The position numbers and the translations under genes were made by a program. From NCBI RefSeq assembly GCF_016887565.1, contig NZ_CP069396.1, forward strand, positions 2,693,001-2,757,000: 64,000 nt of DNA, in the 5' to 3' direction. This stretch comes from Archangium violaceum (lineage in GTDB: Bacteria > Myxococcota > Myxococcia > Myxococcales > Myxococcaceae). The notes beneath the pieces were generated by a model, which was given only the letters and a program-made list of their open reading frames with translations, did not search any database and was not told the origin of the DNA. Below are positions 51,783 through 60,510 of this stretch, piece after piece (within the stretch, counting starts at the first letter, position 1; every line of letters starts with the position of its first letter).

Positions 51783-52568
51783 TCAGCGGGGCTCGATGCG
51801 CACTCTCGCTCCCCTGCCTGCCCTCAGTACGTCGGCCGCGCTGCCGTCCCGTATGGAGACCTCCAGCAACCCCGTGCTTCCCACCAGTGATAGGGGTTCT
51901 CCGGAGGCGACGACCTGGTAGTGCGCGTGGGGCGCTTCCGGGATGGTCGTCGTCCCGATGTGCACCCGGAAGCGCGCCGGCAGCATCGCTCCAGGGAGGT
52001 TGGTGATGAGGTTGCCGTAGGTGTCCACGTGGAGCACCTCGCCCACCGGACATCCGTCCTCCTCCTTCGGAGCCGGGAATGAGAACGGTCTCTCCAGGTG
52101 GTGCAGCGCCCGGCCCAGCCTCTCCAGGGGCACTCCCGCCGCCAGGTGCCCCACCGCCGGGGCGAACACGTCCCTCCCGTGGAAGGTCCTCGATTGTCTC
52201 GGCCCCCAGTATTCCGGCTCGGTCAGCTCGACCGCCGATGCCAGTCCTCCCAGTTGTTCGAGGGCCGGCACCAGCAACCCGTTGTCCGGGCCCACCAACA
52301 CATCGCCTCGCCGTGTCCTCGCCGCCACGGCGCGTCGCGTCGACCCCACCCCCGGGTCCACCACCGCCAGGTGCAGCGAGCCTTCTGGAAAGGCCTCCAC
52401 CGCGCTCCACAGCAGGAAGGCTCCCGCCTTCACGTCCTGCGCGGGAACCTCATGGGTGAGGTCCACGAGGTCCACTCCCGGGGCGACCCGGAGGATCGCC
52501 GCCTTCATCTGGCCCACGTAGGTGTCCTTCAGGCCGAAATCCGTCAGCAGGCTGATGGGGGGTGGCAT
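51783..52568 (-). CDS. SAM hydrolase / SAM hydroxide adenosyltransferase (DUF62)
   Basis: The 261-residue enzyme has the DUF62 blocks: LLTDFGLKDTYVGQMKA at the start, VDPGVGSTRRAVA, VGPDNGLLVPAL and the C-terminal GYLLEV-like segment (GSTGLLEVSI). Family members hydrolyse SAM to adenosine and methionine, or halogenate it in fluorinase and chlorinase relatives. The loop typical of halogenases is not evident. ATG 52568 was chosen; earlier Met codons add up to 17 residues. It diverges from the D-amino-acid-oxidase-type gene. Its physiological role is unknown. Confidence 0.87.
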   Translation of the reverse strand: MPPPISLLTDFGLKDTYVGQMKAAILRVAPGVDLVDLTHEVPAQDVKAGAFLLWSAVEAFPEGSLHLAVVDPGVGSTRRAVAARTRRGDVLVGPDNGLLVPALEQLGGLASAVELTEPEYWGPRQSRTFHGRDVFAPAVGHLAAGVPLERLGRALHHLERPFSFPAPKEEDGCPVGEVLHVDTYGNLITNLPGAMLPARFRVHIGTTTIPEAPHAHYQVVASGEPLSLVGSTGLLEVSIRDGSAADVLRAGRGARVRIEPR

Positions 52569-52673
52569 CGCCCTGAAGATATCCACGGGCCTCCCGTTCA
52601 TGGAATGAAGAGGGGGCATTCACGCCTCGGGCTCCATCCGCGATAGAACGGAGACCAGTCCCCCCGGCTCCGT

Positions 52674-53681
52674 ATGCACCTCGTCATTCTCGGATGTGGA
52701 GTCTCTGGCCTGTCCTGCGGTGTCCGGCTGCTCGAGGCCGGTCACTCGGTGGAGCTTTGGGCGCGCGAGCTGCCCCCGCACACCACGTCCGATATCGCGG
52801 CCGCCGTCTGGTACCCGTACCGCGCTTTTCCCCAGGACCGGGTCACCGCCTGGTCCCGGCGTACCTTCGAGGAGCTGTGTGTGCTCGCCGGGCAGCCCGA
52901 GACCGGTGTCCTGCGAGTGCTCGGGCTCGAGCTGCTGCGCGAGCACGCTCCCGACCCGTGGTGGCGGCCGTGCGTGCCCGACTTCCGCCGCGCCTCCCCG
53001 GCCGAGCTGCTCCCGGGCTACGTGGACGGCTACGTCTTCGAGGCTCCCGTCATCGACATGCCTCGCTACCTCCCGTACCTGCTGGCCCGCTTCCGCCGGC
53101 TCGGCGGCACCGTGCTCCAGCGCGAGGTGCATTCGCTGGACGAGGCGTGGACGGCGGCTCCACTGGTGATCAACTGCACCGGCCTGGGGTCTCGTTCCCT
53201 GCTGGGGGACGAGACGCTCGTTCCCATCCGGGGTGAGGTGCTCCGCGTGGCGCCGCTCCCGCTGGAGCGCTTCCTCCTGGACGAAGACGAGGCGCGAGGC
53301 ATGGCCTACCTCATTCCCCGTACCACCGACTGCATCCTCGGCGGCACGGCGGAGGAGGGCAACGCGTCGCTGGCGCCCGACCCGGCCCAGGCCGAGGCCA
53401 TCCTCGCTCGCGCGGCGCGGCTGCTGCCCGCGGGCACCCGCATCCAGGTGCTCCAGCACCTCGTGGGGCTGCGGCCCGGGCGGCCCTCGGTCCGCCTCGA
53501 GCTGGAGCGGGTGGCGGGGCGCCCCGTCGTCCACAACTACGGCCATGGTGGGGCGGGCGTAACACTCTCGTGGGGTTGTGCCGAGGAGGTGACGGCGCTC
53601 GTCGCTCAGGTCGCCAGTGGCGCGGACCCCCTTGGATCGGTCAAGAATCCTTCGAGCACTGGGAGGACGGATGGAAACTGA
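52674..53681 (+). CDS. D-amino-acid-oxidase-type FAD enzyme
   Basis: The 335-residue protein starts with the FAD-binding motif VILGCGVSGLSCGVRLLEAG. The DAAO blocks VWYPYRAFP, VINCTGLGSRSLLGDETLVPIRGEV, and HNYGHGGAGVTLSWGCAEEV near the end are all present. Such enzymes oxidise D-amino acids to keto acids with ammonia and peroxide. The active-site arginine and tyrosine region (LVGLRPGRPSVR) is present. It overlaps the next gene by 11 bases, so they are probably one operon. It is most likely cytoplasmic. Confidence 0.9.
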   Translation: MHLVILGCGVSGLSCGVRLLEAGHSVELWARELPPHTTSDIAAAVWYPYRAFPQDRVTAWSRRTFEELCVLAGQPETGVLRVLGLELLREHAPDPWWRPCVPDFRRASPAELLPGYVDGYVFEAPVIDMPRYLPYLLARFRRLGGTVLQREVHSLDEAWTAAPLVINCTGLGSRSLLGDETLVPIRGEVLRVAPLPLERFLLDEDEARGMAYLIPRTTDCILGGTAEEGNASLAPDPAQAEAILARAARLLPAGTRIQVLQHLVGLRPGRPSVRLELERVAGRPVVHNYGHGGAGVTLSWGCAEEVTALVAQVASGADPLGSVKNPSSTGRTDGN

Positions 53682-54063
53682 GCAGAGCCACGAGCGCCTT
53701 CAGGCCGTGCTGCGGTTGCCCGCGGCCAGGCGCTACTCGTACTTCCTCCAGCGCGCGGTGGAGTCCGGCGAGGTCTGGGGACTCGATGGCGAGGGGTGGG
53801 CGCTCGCGCTCGACGACGCGGGGCGGGACGTGCTGCCGCTCTGGCCCGCGCCCGAGTTCGCCGCGCTCTGCGCCAGGCGGCTGTGGTCCGGCTTCCAGCC
53901 TCGCGCCATCAAGCTGGAAGAGCTGCTGGACAACGTGCTGCCGCAGCTCGAGGAGGAGGGGATGCCGGTGGGCATCTTCTTCACGCCGGAAGGTCAGGGC
54001 CACCCGGTCTCCGCGCGCGAGCTCATCGACGCTCTGCGCGCGGCCAGCGGGCCCGTGGCCTGA
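53671..54063 (+). CDS. DUF2750 domain protein
   Basis: The 130-residue protein has the DUF2750 pattern: RYSYFLQRAVESGEVWGLDGEGWALA, followed by LPLWPAPEFAALCA and GMPVGIFFTPEGQG. It has no signal or membrane segment. The family is of unknown function. ATG 53671 follows GGGAGGACGG, within the end of the DAAO-type gene (11-base overlap), so it is translated together with it. Confidence 0.85.
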   Translation: METEQSHERLQAVLRLPAARRYSYFLQRAVESGEVWGLDGEGWALALDDAGRDVLPLWPAPEFAALCARRLWSGFQPRAIKLEELLDNVLPQLEEEGMPVGIFFTPEGQGHPVSARELIDALRAASGPVA

Positions 54064-54201
54064 AGTCCCGTGCCCGGGGGGTCTCACGTGGCGTGGAGCG
54101 GGAGCCCGCTCCGCCGCGAGTGGAACCTTGCACCTCCAGATACCTGCGCGTACCTGTACCGCCTTGAGGCACACCCGGGCGGGGCTTCTAGCTTGCGTGC
54201 C

Positions 54202-55086
54202 ATGCCTGGAGATTCCGACAACAAGACGGTGTACGCGAAGGGGATTGGCCCCCGTCAGGGAAGCGGTGGCTCGAAGCCCTGGGTTCCGTGGCTGGTGACG
54301 GCGCTGGTGGTGCTCATCTCCGGTGCCGCGGGCTATTTCGGATTCAACGCCTGGTCGGCGCAGAAGACGCGCGCGGAGGGCGCGGAGAAGTCGGCCGCGG
54401 AGGCCCGCGCGCAGGTGGTGGCCACGGAGCAGGCGCGCAAGGAATTGGAGGTGAAGCTCTCGGAGCAGCTCGCGGTGAAGGAGCAGAAGCTCTCGGCGCT
54501 CGAGGACGAGCGCACGCGGCTGTCCACCGAGCGCGACCAGCTCTCGCAGGCGGTGCAGGAGAAGGAGGCCGAGCTCGCGCGCCTCAAGGCCACCTACGAG
54601 GACATCGAGCAGAAGCTGAAGGCGGAGATCACCGATGGGGAGATCCGCCTGTCCCAGGCCGAGGGCCGCATCCAGGTGGACCTCGTGGACAAGATCCTCT
54701 TCGACTCCGGCGAGGCCAACCTCTCCGAGCGGGGCGCCGAGGTGCTGGCCCGACTGGGCACCGTGCTCTCCAAGGTGGAGGGCCGCTCCATCCTCGTGTC
54801 GGGCCACACGGACGATGCCCCGCCCTCGCAGCGGCTGGCGGCCACCTTCCCGACGAACTGGGAGCTGTCCGTGGCCCGCGCGGTGAACGTGGTGCGCTTC
54901 CTCGGGGAGAAGGCCAGTGTTCCCCCGGGCCGGCTCGTGGCCGCCGGTCACTCGGATACGAAGCCCGTGGCCAGCAACGCCACGCCCAAGGGGCGCGCCC
55001 GCAACCGCCGCATCGAGATCCTCCTCATTCCGGATCTCCCGGCGGGCAAGCGCAACGAGGCCAAGGCCGACGCGAGCGCGCACTGA
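54202..55086 (+). CDS. OmpA/MotB-type protein with coiled coil
   Basis: The 294-residue protein has a short basic N-terminus, one membrane helix (residues 26-48), a coiled coil (about 50-150, rich in Glu, Gln and Lys with heptads such as LSALEDERTRLSTERDQLSQAVQ), and an OmpA domain (about 165-275) with ILFDSGEANLSERG, SGHTDDAPP and NRRIEILL. The OmpA domain binds peptidoglycan. The plan resembles MotB or PomB anchors and periplasmic spacers. No motor or secretion gene is beside it. ATG 54202 was chosen; a longer frame starts at 54070. Confidence 0.85.
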   Translation: MPGDSDNKTVYAKGIGPRQGSGGSKPWVPWLVTALVVLISGAAGYFGFNAWSAQKTRAEGAEKSAAEARAQVVATEQARKELEVKLSEQLAVKEQKLSALEDERTRLSTERDQLSQAVQEKEAELARLKATYEDIEQKLKAEITDGEIRLSQAEGRIQVDLVDKILFDSGEANLSERGAEVLARLGTVLSKVEGRSILVSGHTDDAPPSQRLAATFPTNWELSVARAVNVVRFLGEKASVPPGRLVAAGHSDTKPVASNATPKGRARNRRIEILLIPDLPAGKRNEAKADASAH

Positions 55087-55095
55087 GCCCGTACG

Positions 55096-55308
55096 TCAGG
55101 GAGTGCCCGGGCGGTGGGGCGGCTGCCTGCGCTTCGACAGGCGGACGGAGATGAAGGCGAAGGCCGCCGCCGCCACGACGAGCACCGCCAGCCAGTACCA
55201 GAGCAGCGGGCCGCTGGTGACCGCCTGATTCTCTCGCGTCTGCGCGAGCGCCAGCACGGGGGTGAGCAGGTACAGCATCCAGACCGGGATCGTTTGTGAG
55301 CTCTTCAT
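55096..55308 (-). CDS. small membrane protein
   Basis: A 70-residue protein with a signal-like start (IPVWMLYLLTPVLALAQ), a short polar loop and one strong helix (LLWYWLAVLVVAAAAFAFI), followed by a basic tail. I recognise no family. ATG 55308 is the best start; a longer frame from 55344 would lack a reason. It is convergent with the OmpA-type gene (9 bases apart). Confidence 0.55.
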   Translation of the reverse strand: MKSSQTIPVWMLYLLTPVLALAQTRENQAVTSGPLLWYWLAVLVVAAAAFAFISVRLSKRRQPPHRPGTP

Positions 55309-55390
55309 CACCCCGGAAAGCTGGCCATGTGTTCCGGGGCTCACAAGCCGAGGGCGTCGTGCCGCCCGCTCGGACTCCGGGCGGGCTTCT

Positions 55391-58300
55391 TCACGGAGGA
55401 GGCGTCAGCGCCATCGAGCCGGGTGAGGCCGCCTTCGGGGCATGCCGTTTCAGCAGGGCCTCCAGCTCGGAGAGCTCATTCGCGTGGAGGATGGGGGTCT
55501 TGAGGTAGGTGGCGCGCGCCGCCAGGGCGAGCTTCAGGGCCCGCTCCTGCTGCTGCCCGGCGTCCCAGAGCGCCCGGGCCAGGGCGAACCGGACGGAGGC
55601 CGCGTACTCGGGCCGTCCCGGGTGCCTCTCGATGACCTGGAGCGCGTGCTCGAGCAGGGGAATGGCCTCGGTGGCCCTGCCCAGCTTCTGCAGCGCCTCG
55701 CCCTTTCCCGCCACCGGCAGGACGCCGGCCGGCGAATCGACGCCCATCACCTTCTCGAAAAGGGGCAGCTCCTTCTCGAAGAGGGGGAGCGCGCGAGCGG
55801 CCTGGCCCATCTCCAGGTAGGTGGTGCCGATGTCCACGCGGATGAGGGCCGTGTTGAAGTGGTCGGGTCCCAGGTACTGCTCGCGCAGTTGCAGCGCCTG
55901 CTGGCGCAGCCGCAGGGCCTTGTCGTTCTGGCCCCGTATCTCGTGCAGCTGCGCGAGCCCGAGCAGGGCCATCGTGTAGATGTGCTCGTGCTGCCGCGGG
56001 TCCTTCTTCGCCACCTCCAGCACCTCCTGGAAGGTCTGCTGGGACTGGGACAGCCGCTCCAGCGAGGTCTGGGCCTCGGCCACCTTCTCGAGCGCCTGCA
56101 GCAGGTGGGTGCTCTCCGGACCCGTGAGCTCCCGGAACAGGCGCACGGCCTCCTCGTAGTGCGAGAGGGCGTTGAGATCCCTCCCTTCCGAGGCATCGAG
56201 ATCGCCATAGGCGAGGTGCAGGTGCGCCCACTCCTCGGAGCGGTTGCCATAGGACTTCTGGTTGATCTCCCGCACCCGGTCGAGCAGGAGGCGCGCGTCG
56301 GAGATCCGCCCCTGCGAGGCATAGGCGTACGAGAGGTTCGTCAGGGGCTGGGTGAGGAACGGGTGCAGGGGGCCGAGGTAGGTCTCGCCCATGCGCACGA
56401 GGGACTCGAGCGCCCGCTGCGACTCGTCCATGCGATCCAGGTTGCCCAGAGCGGCCAGGGAGTTGGTGGCGTAGCGCAGCGTGGTCGCGCTGGCCGGACC
56501 GAGCTGCCGCTGCGCGAGGGCGAAGGCCTTGTCGAAGGACTCGTAGGCCTCGGCGAACTTGCCCTGTTGATAGAACGCCATGCCCTGGTTGTTGAAGAAG
56601 ATGGCCCGCAGCTCGCCATTCTCCCCCAGCCTGTCCAGCGAGGCCTGCGCGAAGTGCCTCCAGCGCTCGGCTTCCTCCTGGGGGCCGTTCAGGCAGTAGT
56701 AGCCCATCAGCCGCACGCTGGCCGCCGTCGCCACGGTGTCGTGCCGGGACTCGAACGCGAGCCACAGAGCGTCCGTGAGCAGCGGGGGCACGCCCTGGTT
56801 CTGCCCGGAGATGATCTGCGTCCACGCCCGCGTGAAGAGGGCCTCGGCGTGGACGGGCTTGTAGCCGAGCGTCGCCGTCTTCTCGATGACCTCCGAGGCC
56901 AGGGTCAGGGCCTCCCCGTACTTGCCGGCCTCGGTGAGCGCCTTGACGCGGGCCAACCGGGCACGCTCGGCCTCCACGGCCTGGCGCGTGGTGGCGTCCT
57001 CGGGGGGCTTCACCTCGGACAGCAGCGCCTCCACGTCCGCGCAGCGCCGCAGGGGCCGCAGGGCGCTGGTGGCGGAGATGGCCTTCTCCACCACCGTGGC
57101 GTCGGCCTCGGTGAACACGTCGGTGAGCGCGGCCAGCTCCTTCCGGCTGCCCTCCAGACACGCCATGCGCAGGGACATGACGGCCTCGGACTGCTCACCG
57201 CGGATGCGCGTGGCCTCGCAGGTGTCCTGGTGCATGTCCGTCCACGCCGTGGTGTACGCGTTCAGCGCCTCGCGCACGCGCCCCCAGGTGTCCTGGGCAT
57301 GGGGCTGGCCGGTGGCGAGGAAGGCCTTCTCGATGGCCGTCTGGCGCGGCGCGCCCCACACGTTCTCCAACTGCGCGGGAACGCCCGTGCACACGTGGAC
57401 ATGGTGGTGGTGCCACTCGGTCCAGGCCATCACGCTCGCGCCCGTGACGAGGAGCAGCAGGGCCGCGACGGACAGCCAGCGGCGGCGCACCTGGGCCGGA
57501 TCCCTCTCCAGGATGGCCAGCAGCGCGTCCAGCGAGGGGTAGCGCGCCTCCGGCGGCGTGTTGAGGGCGCGCAGCAGGGCACGGTGCACGAAGGGCGGCA
57601 CCTTGGAGTGGGGCGGCGGCGGCTTGATGCGGCCGGCCAGCACGTTCTGCTTGCGCTCCTCGGGAGTGCTCCCCTCGAAGGGGCGCTCACCGTAGAGGGC
57701 CTCCCACAGCGACACGGCGAAGGAGAACTGATCGCTCCGCGCGTCCGCCGTGGCGCCGCGGAACTGCTCGGGCGCCATGTACGCCGGAGTGCCCAGCACC
57801 GCGCCCCGCTGCGTCAGCTGCAGCTCCAACAGGCTGTGCTGCTTGACCGGGCCCGTGCTCGTGCCCGTGGCGGGCGCGCCGTCGCCGGACGAGGGCTCCT
57901 CGGCGGGCGCGTTGTGCGGGCGCGCCAGGCCGAAGTCCGTCACCCGGATGCGGCCGTCCCTGCCCACCAGGACGTTGGTGGGCTTGAAGTCGCGGTGCAC
58001 GAGCCCGGCGGCGTGCGCGGCGGCCAGGCCCCGGCCCGCGTCCAGGAAGGCGGAGAGCGTCTCCTTCCAGCTCCGCGGCTTCTCCTGGTGCCACTGCAGC
58101 AGGGTCTGTCCGTCCACCAGCTCCATGGCCATGAAGACCTGGGCGCCGTGCTGGTGCACGTCGTAGATGGCCACCACGTTGGGGTGGGAGAGCCGGGCCA
58201 TGGCCTGCGCCTCGCGCAGCAACCGGGCCCGCCCGGGTGACCCCTCGGTGCCCCCGAGCGGGTCCTCGGGCGGCAGCAGCTTGAGGGCCACCTTCCGGTC

Positions 58301-58543
58301 CAGCACCGAGTCGTAGGCGGCGTACACCATCCCCATGCCGCCCTGGCCCAGGGGATCCAACACCACGTACCGGTCCAGGGGTGTTCCCCGGCCGAGCGCC
58401 GGCGCTTCCGGCGGACGGGGGCTGGCGCTCGGACCTGGCGTCGCCCCCGTGCCGAGCGCGAGCGTGCGACGCTCGTCGGTCACGAGCGTACGGCGCTCGT
58501 CGGTCACGAGCGTGCGGCGCTCTTTGTCATCGAAGGACCCCAT
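55391..58543 (-). CDS. Ser/Thr protein kinase with large TPR domain
   Basis: The 1050-residue protein has an N-terminal low-complexity region (1-50), then a kinase domain (about 55-330): GQGGMGMVY, VALKLL, HRDFKPTN (Phe replaces the usual Leu), VTDFGLA and GTPAYMAPEQ. One membrane helix (WLSVAALLLLVTGASVMAW) follows at about 360. The extracytoplasmic part has about ten TPR-like repeats (residues 500-1030). It is a classic myxobacterial kinase-TPR protein, probably a membrane receptor that reads protein partners by its TPRs and signals by phosphorylation. The first three 8-residue repeats come from a 24-bp tandem DNA repeat. The stop lies at 55391. Confidence 0.93.
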   Translation of the reverse strand: MGSFDDKERRTLVTDERRTLVTDERRTLALGTGATPGPSASPRPPEAPALGRGTPLDRYVVLDPLGQGGMGMVYAAYDSVLDRKVALKLLPPEDPLGGTEGSPGRARLLREAQAMARLSHPNVVAIYDVHQHGAQVFMAMELVDGQTLLQWHQEKPRSWKETLSAFLDAGRGLAAAHAAGLVHRDFKPTNVLVGRDGRIRVTDFGLARPHNAPAEEPSSGDGAPATGTSTGPVKQHSLLELQLTQRGAVLGTPAYMAPEQFRGATADARSDQFSFAVSLWEALYGERPFEGSTPEERKQNVLAGRIKPPPPHSKVPPFVHRALLRALNTPPEARYPSLDALLAILERDPAQVRRRWLSVAALLLLVTGASVMAWTEWHHHHVHVCTGVPAQLENVWGAPRQTAIEKAFLATGQPHAQDTWGRVREALNAYTTAWTDMHQDTCEATRIRGEQSEAVMSLRMACLEGSRKELAALTDVFTEADATVVEKAISATSALRPLRRCADVEALLSEVKPPEDATTRQAVEAERARLARVKALTEAGKYGEALTLASEVIEKTATLGYKPVHAEALFTRAWTQIISGQNQGVPPLLTDALWLAFESRHDTVATAASVRLMGYYCLNGPQEEAERWRHFAQASLDRLGENGELRAIFFNNQGMAFYQQGKFAEAYESFDKAFALAQRQLGPASATTLRYATNSLAALGNLDRMDESQRALESLVRMGETYLGPLHPFLTQPLTNLSYAYASQGRISDARLLLDRVREINQKSYGNRSEEWAHLHLAYGDLDASEGRDLNALSHYEEAVRLFRELTGPESTHLLQALEKVAEAQTSLERLSQSQQTFQEVLEVAKKDPRQHEHIYTMALLGLAQLHEIRGQNDKALRLRQQALQLREQYLGPDHFNTALIRVDIGTTYLEMGQAARALPLFEKELPLFEKVMGVDSPAGVLPVAGKGEALQKLGRATEAIPLLEHALQVIERHPGRPEYAASVRFALARALWDAGQQQERALKLALAARATYLKTPILHANELSELEALLKRHAPKAASPGSMALTPPP
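58459..58530. repeat. 24-bp tandem repeat, three copies, in the kinase N-terminus
   Basis: Three head-to-tail 24-bp units occupy 58459-58482, 58483-58506 and 58507-58530, the last with changes at its outer end. On the coding strand they give three copies of an ERRTLVTD unit near the N-terminus of the kinase. Slippage could change the copy number without breaking the frame. Confidence 0.85.
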
Positions 58544-58662
58544 GCCACCTCGCTCCCGCAGGATGTCACGCTCACGGGGCAGCGAGAATGCGTCGCTGCG
58601 TCGATTCTCCAGTCAACCCGCGGAGGGCGCCGTGAGGCAGGCCGCCTGGCGGGGGAACGGCC

Positions 58663-59136
58663 TCAAACGGCCCGCGCGAACCGCTGCAGCGCCTCGCCGG
58701 TGAGGCGGAAGAGCTTCCACTCCCGCTGCATCTCCGCGCCGAAGGACTCGTAGAACTCGATGGCCGGCGTGTTCCAGTCGAGCACGGACCACTCGAAGCG
58801 CCCGCAGCCCCGCTCGACGGCGAGCTTCGCCAGGTGGGACAGCAGCGCCTTGCCGTGCCCCCGGCCCCGGTGCTCCGGCAGGACGAAGAGGTCCTCCAGG
58901 TAGAGGCCCGGCTTGGACAGGAACGTGGAGTAGTTGTGGAAGAAGAGGGCGAAGCCCACCACCTGTCCGGCCTCCTCGGCGAGGACGACCTCGGCGTAGG
59001 GCCGGTCTCCGAAGAGGTGCTCGCGCAGCTCCTCCTCTCGGAGGGTGACGACATGGGTGAGCTTCTCGTACTCGGCCAGGGCGCGGATGAGCCGGCTGAT
59101 GACGGGGACGTCCGAGGGGGTCGCGGAGCGAATCAT
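58663..59136 (-). CDS. GNAT acetyltransferase (SSAT/thialysine-type)
   Basis: The 157-residue protein matches the SSAT2-type branch: IRSATPSDVPVISRLIRALAEYEK, LFGDRPYAEVVLAE, YLEDLFVLPEHRGRGHGKALL (acetyl-CoA loop) and WNTPAIEFYESFGA. Relatives acetylate spermidine, thialysine or similar amines using acetyl-CoA. ATG 59136 precedes the conserved start; the frame upstream is not credible. The neighbouring WGR-domain gene is divergent, with 86 bases between the starts. Confidence 0.88.
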   Translation of the reverse strand: MIRSATPSDVPVISRLIRALAEYEKLTHVVTLREEELREHLFGDRPYAEVVLAEEAGQVVGFALFFHNYSTFLSKPGLYLEDLFVLPEHRGRGHGKALLSHLAKLAVERGCGRFEWSVLDWNTPAIEFYESFGAEMQREWKLFRLTGEALQRFARAV

Positions 59137-59222
59137 GCGCGTGATGCTAGCGCGTGGGAGCACGGCCGCCCATGGTAGCGTCCGCCAGCATCCGCACACC
59201 CGATACCCGGAGGAGCAGCACC

Positions 59223-60077
59223 ATGCGCAGGTTCGAGTTCGTCGAGGGCACCAGCGCGAAGTTCTGGATGGCCGAGGTCCAGGGCAACACCTTCATCGTG
59301 GTGTACGGGCGGTTGGGCACGGAGGGGCAGCGCAAGGAGAAGGATTTCCCCGACGAGGAGGGCGCCCGGCGCGAGTACGACCGCAAGGTGGCCGAGAAGC
59401 TGCGCGAGGGCTACCACGAGGTGTCCGCGCAGGCGCCCCAGGAGGCACCCACCAAGGGGGCGAAGGGGGCCGCTGCGGCCTCGCCGAAGCTGACGCTCCC
59501 TCCCCGGGTGCGCGCGGGCAGGCCCACCGCCGAGCAGGTGGCCGCGGCCGTCGAGGCGCTCACCCGGCTCGACACCCTGGTGGGTGGACGGAGCTGGCGG
59601 GTGGCGCTCCAGGCCCGCCGGGCGCGGCGCGCGCTCCGGGCCCTGGGCGGACTCGAGCCGTCCAGCCACTCCGCCATGGGCCCGGTGTTCTCCTCGTTGA
59701 TGGAGAAGGTGGTGGCTCCCAAGGAGCAGCCGCGGCTGCCGCTGTGGGCGGCCATGGCGCTGCTGGCCGAGGTGGATGTGGCGGCCTTCGTCCGGACGCT
59801 GGAGCAGTGGAAGCGCGCGCCCGCCGGAGCTCCGGCCCTGGCCGCCACCGGTGTGCTGGCCCGTCAGGCCGAGGCCCTCGGCGAGCCCGAGCTGGCGCTG
59901 CGCATGGGGGCGCTGCTGACCTCGGACGAGGCCTGGGACAAGCGCTGGAGCGCGCTGCGCCCGCATGTCGAGGGGCACCTGGTGGCGGGGGGCAGCTCGC
60001 TGCCGGCCTGGCTGCGCTCGCTGGACGCCGGAGGGGATTCGCGCCTCGCCGAGCGCCTCTCCCGCCTGGGCGCGTGA
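59223..60077 (+). CDS. WGR domain protein
   Basis: The 284-residue protein begins with a WGR domain (residues 1-80): RRFEFVEGTSAKFWMAEVQGNTFIVVYGRLGTEGQ, with YGRLG in place of WGR(I/L)G. The WGR domain occurs in PARPs and in bacterial proteins that bind DNA or nucleic acid ends. The rest (about 100-284) is a helical Ala-rich domain with conserved Arg, of unknown role. AGGAG precedes ATG 59223. It heads a plus-strand set including the lipoprotein genes that follow. Confidence 0.87.
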   Translation: MRRFEFVEGTSAKFWMAEVQGNTFIVVYGRLGTEGQRKEKDFPDEEGARREYDRKVAEKLREGYHEVSAQAPQEAPTKGAKGAAAASPKLTLPPRVRAGRPTAEQVAAAVEALTRLDTLVGGRSWRVALQARRARRALRALGGLEPSSHSAMGPVFSSLMEKVVAPKEQPRLPLWAAMALLAEVDVAAFVRTLEQWKRAPAGAPALAATGVLARQAEALGEPELALRMGALLTSDEAWDKRWSALRPHVEGHLVAGGSSLPAWLRSLDAGGDSRLAERLSRLGA

Positions 60078-60087
60078 GGGGTGTACC

Positions 60088-60510
60088 GTGCGGGACATGA
60101 CCGTCTCCCGCTGGTTCTGGGTGCCCGTGCTCGTGCTGTGCGCGACCGGATGTGCTTCGGGCAGGAGGGCCTCGCGTGCCCCCTCGGGCTCCGCCACCGA
60201 GCAGCGCGCGCGGGACCTGGAGGCGCGCAACGAGGCGATGCGCCAGGAGCTGAACCGCAAGAAGGCCGAGCTGCAGCAGTCCTTCCAGACGATGGCGCAG
60301 GCGGAAGGCGCCGCGGGCCTCGGCTCGCTCGGCTGCACCGGAGTGGCTCCGGCCAACGGGCCGATGCAGGGGCTGCCCCGCTCGGGCGCCGTCCACGCCT
60401 CGTTCAACCTGCGGGGCCAGCCCTACCGCATGACGGCCACCTTCTCCGCGCCTCGCCCGTCGGGCGGGTGGCGCGTGTCCCAGGGCACCTGCAGGGTGGT
60501 GGGGCCGTGA
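60088..60510 (+). CDS. small lipoprotein
   Basis: The 140-residue protein starts at a GTG that has GAGGGG six bases ahead; an ATG three codons later has no site at a good distance. The signal sequence (VPVLVLCATGC) ends in a lipobox. A charged coiled-coil-like stretch (RARDLEARNEAMRQELNRKKAELQQ) follows. The C-terminal part carries two cysteines (SLGCTGV and GTCRVV). I recognise no family. It ends in a TGA that overlaps the next gene's GTG. It lies 11 bases behind the WGR gene. Confidence 0.68.
   Translation: MRDMTVSRWFWVPVLVLCATGCASGRRASRAPSGSATEQRARDLEARNEAMRQELNRKKAELQQSFQTMAQAEGAAGLGSLGCTGVAPANGPMQGLPRSGAVHASFNLRGQPYRMTATFSAPRPSGGWRVSQGTCRVVGP

Noticed and set aside
55361-55386. A GCCCGC/GCGGGC hairpin followed by TTCTTC between the small membrane protein and the kinase-TPR gene.
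   Set aside because: On the minus strand, where both genes lie, no T run follows. It fits a plus-strand stop, but no plus-strand gene ends close by. The hairpin may be chance in GC-rich DNA.
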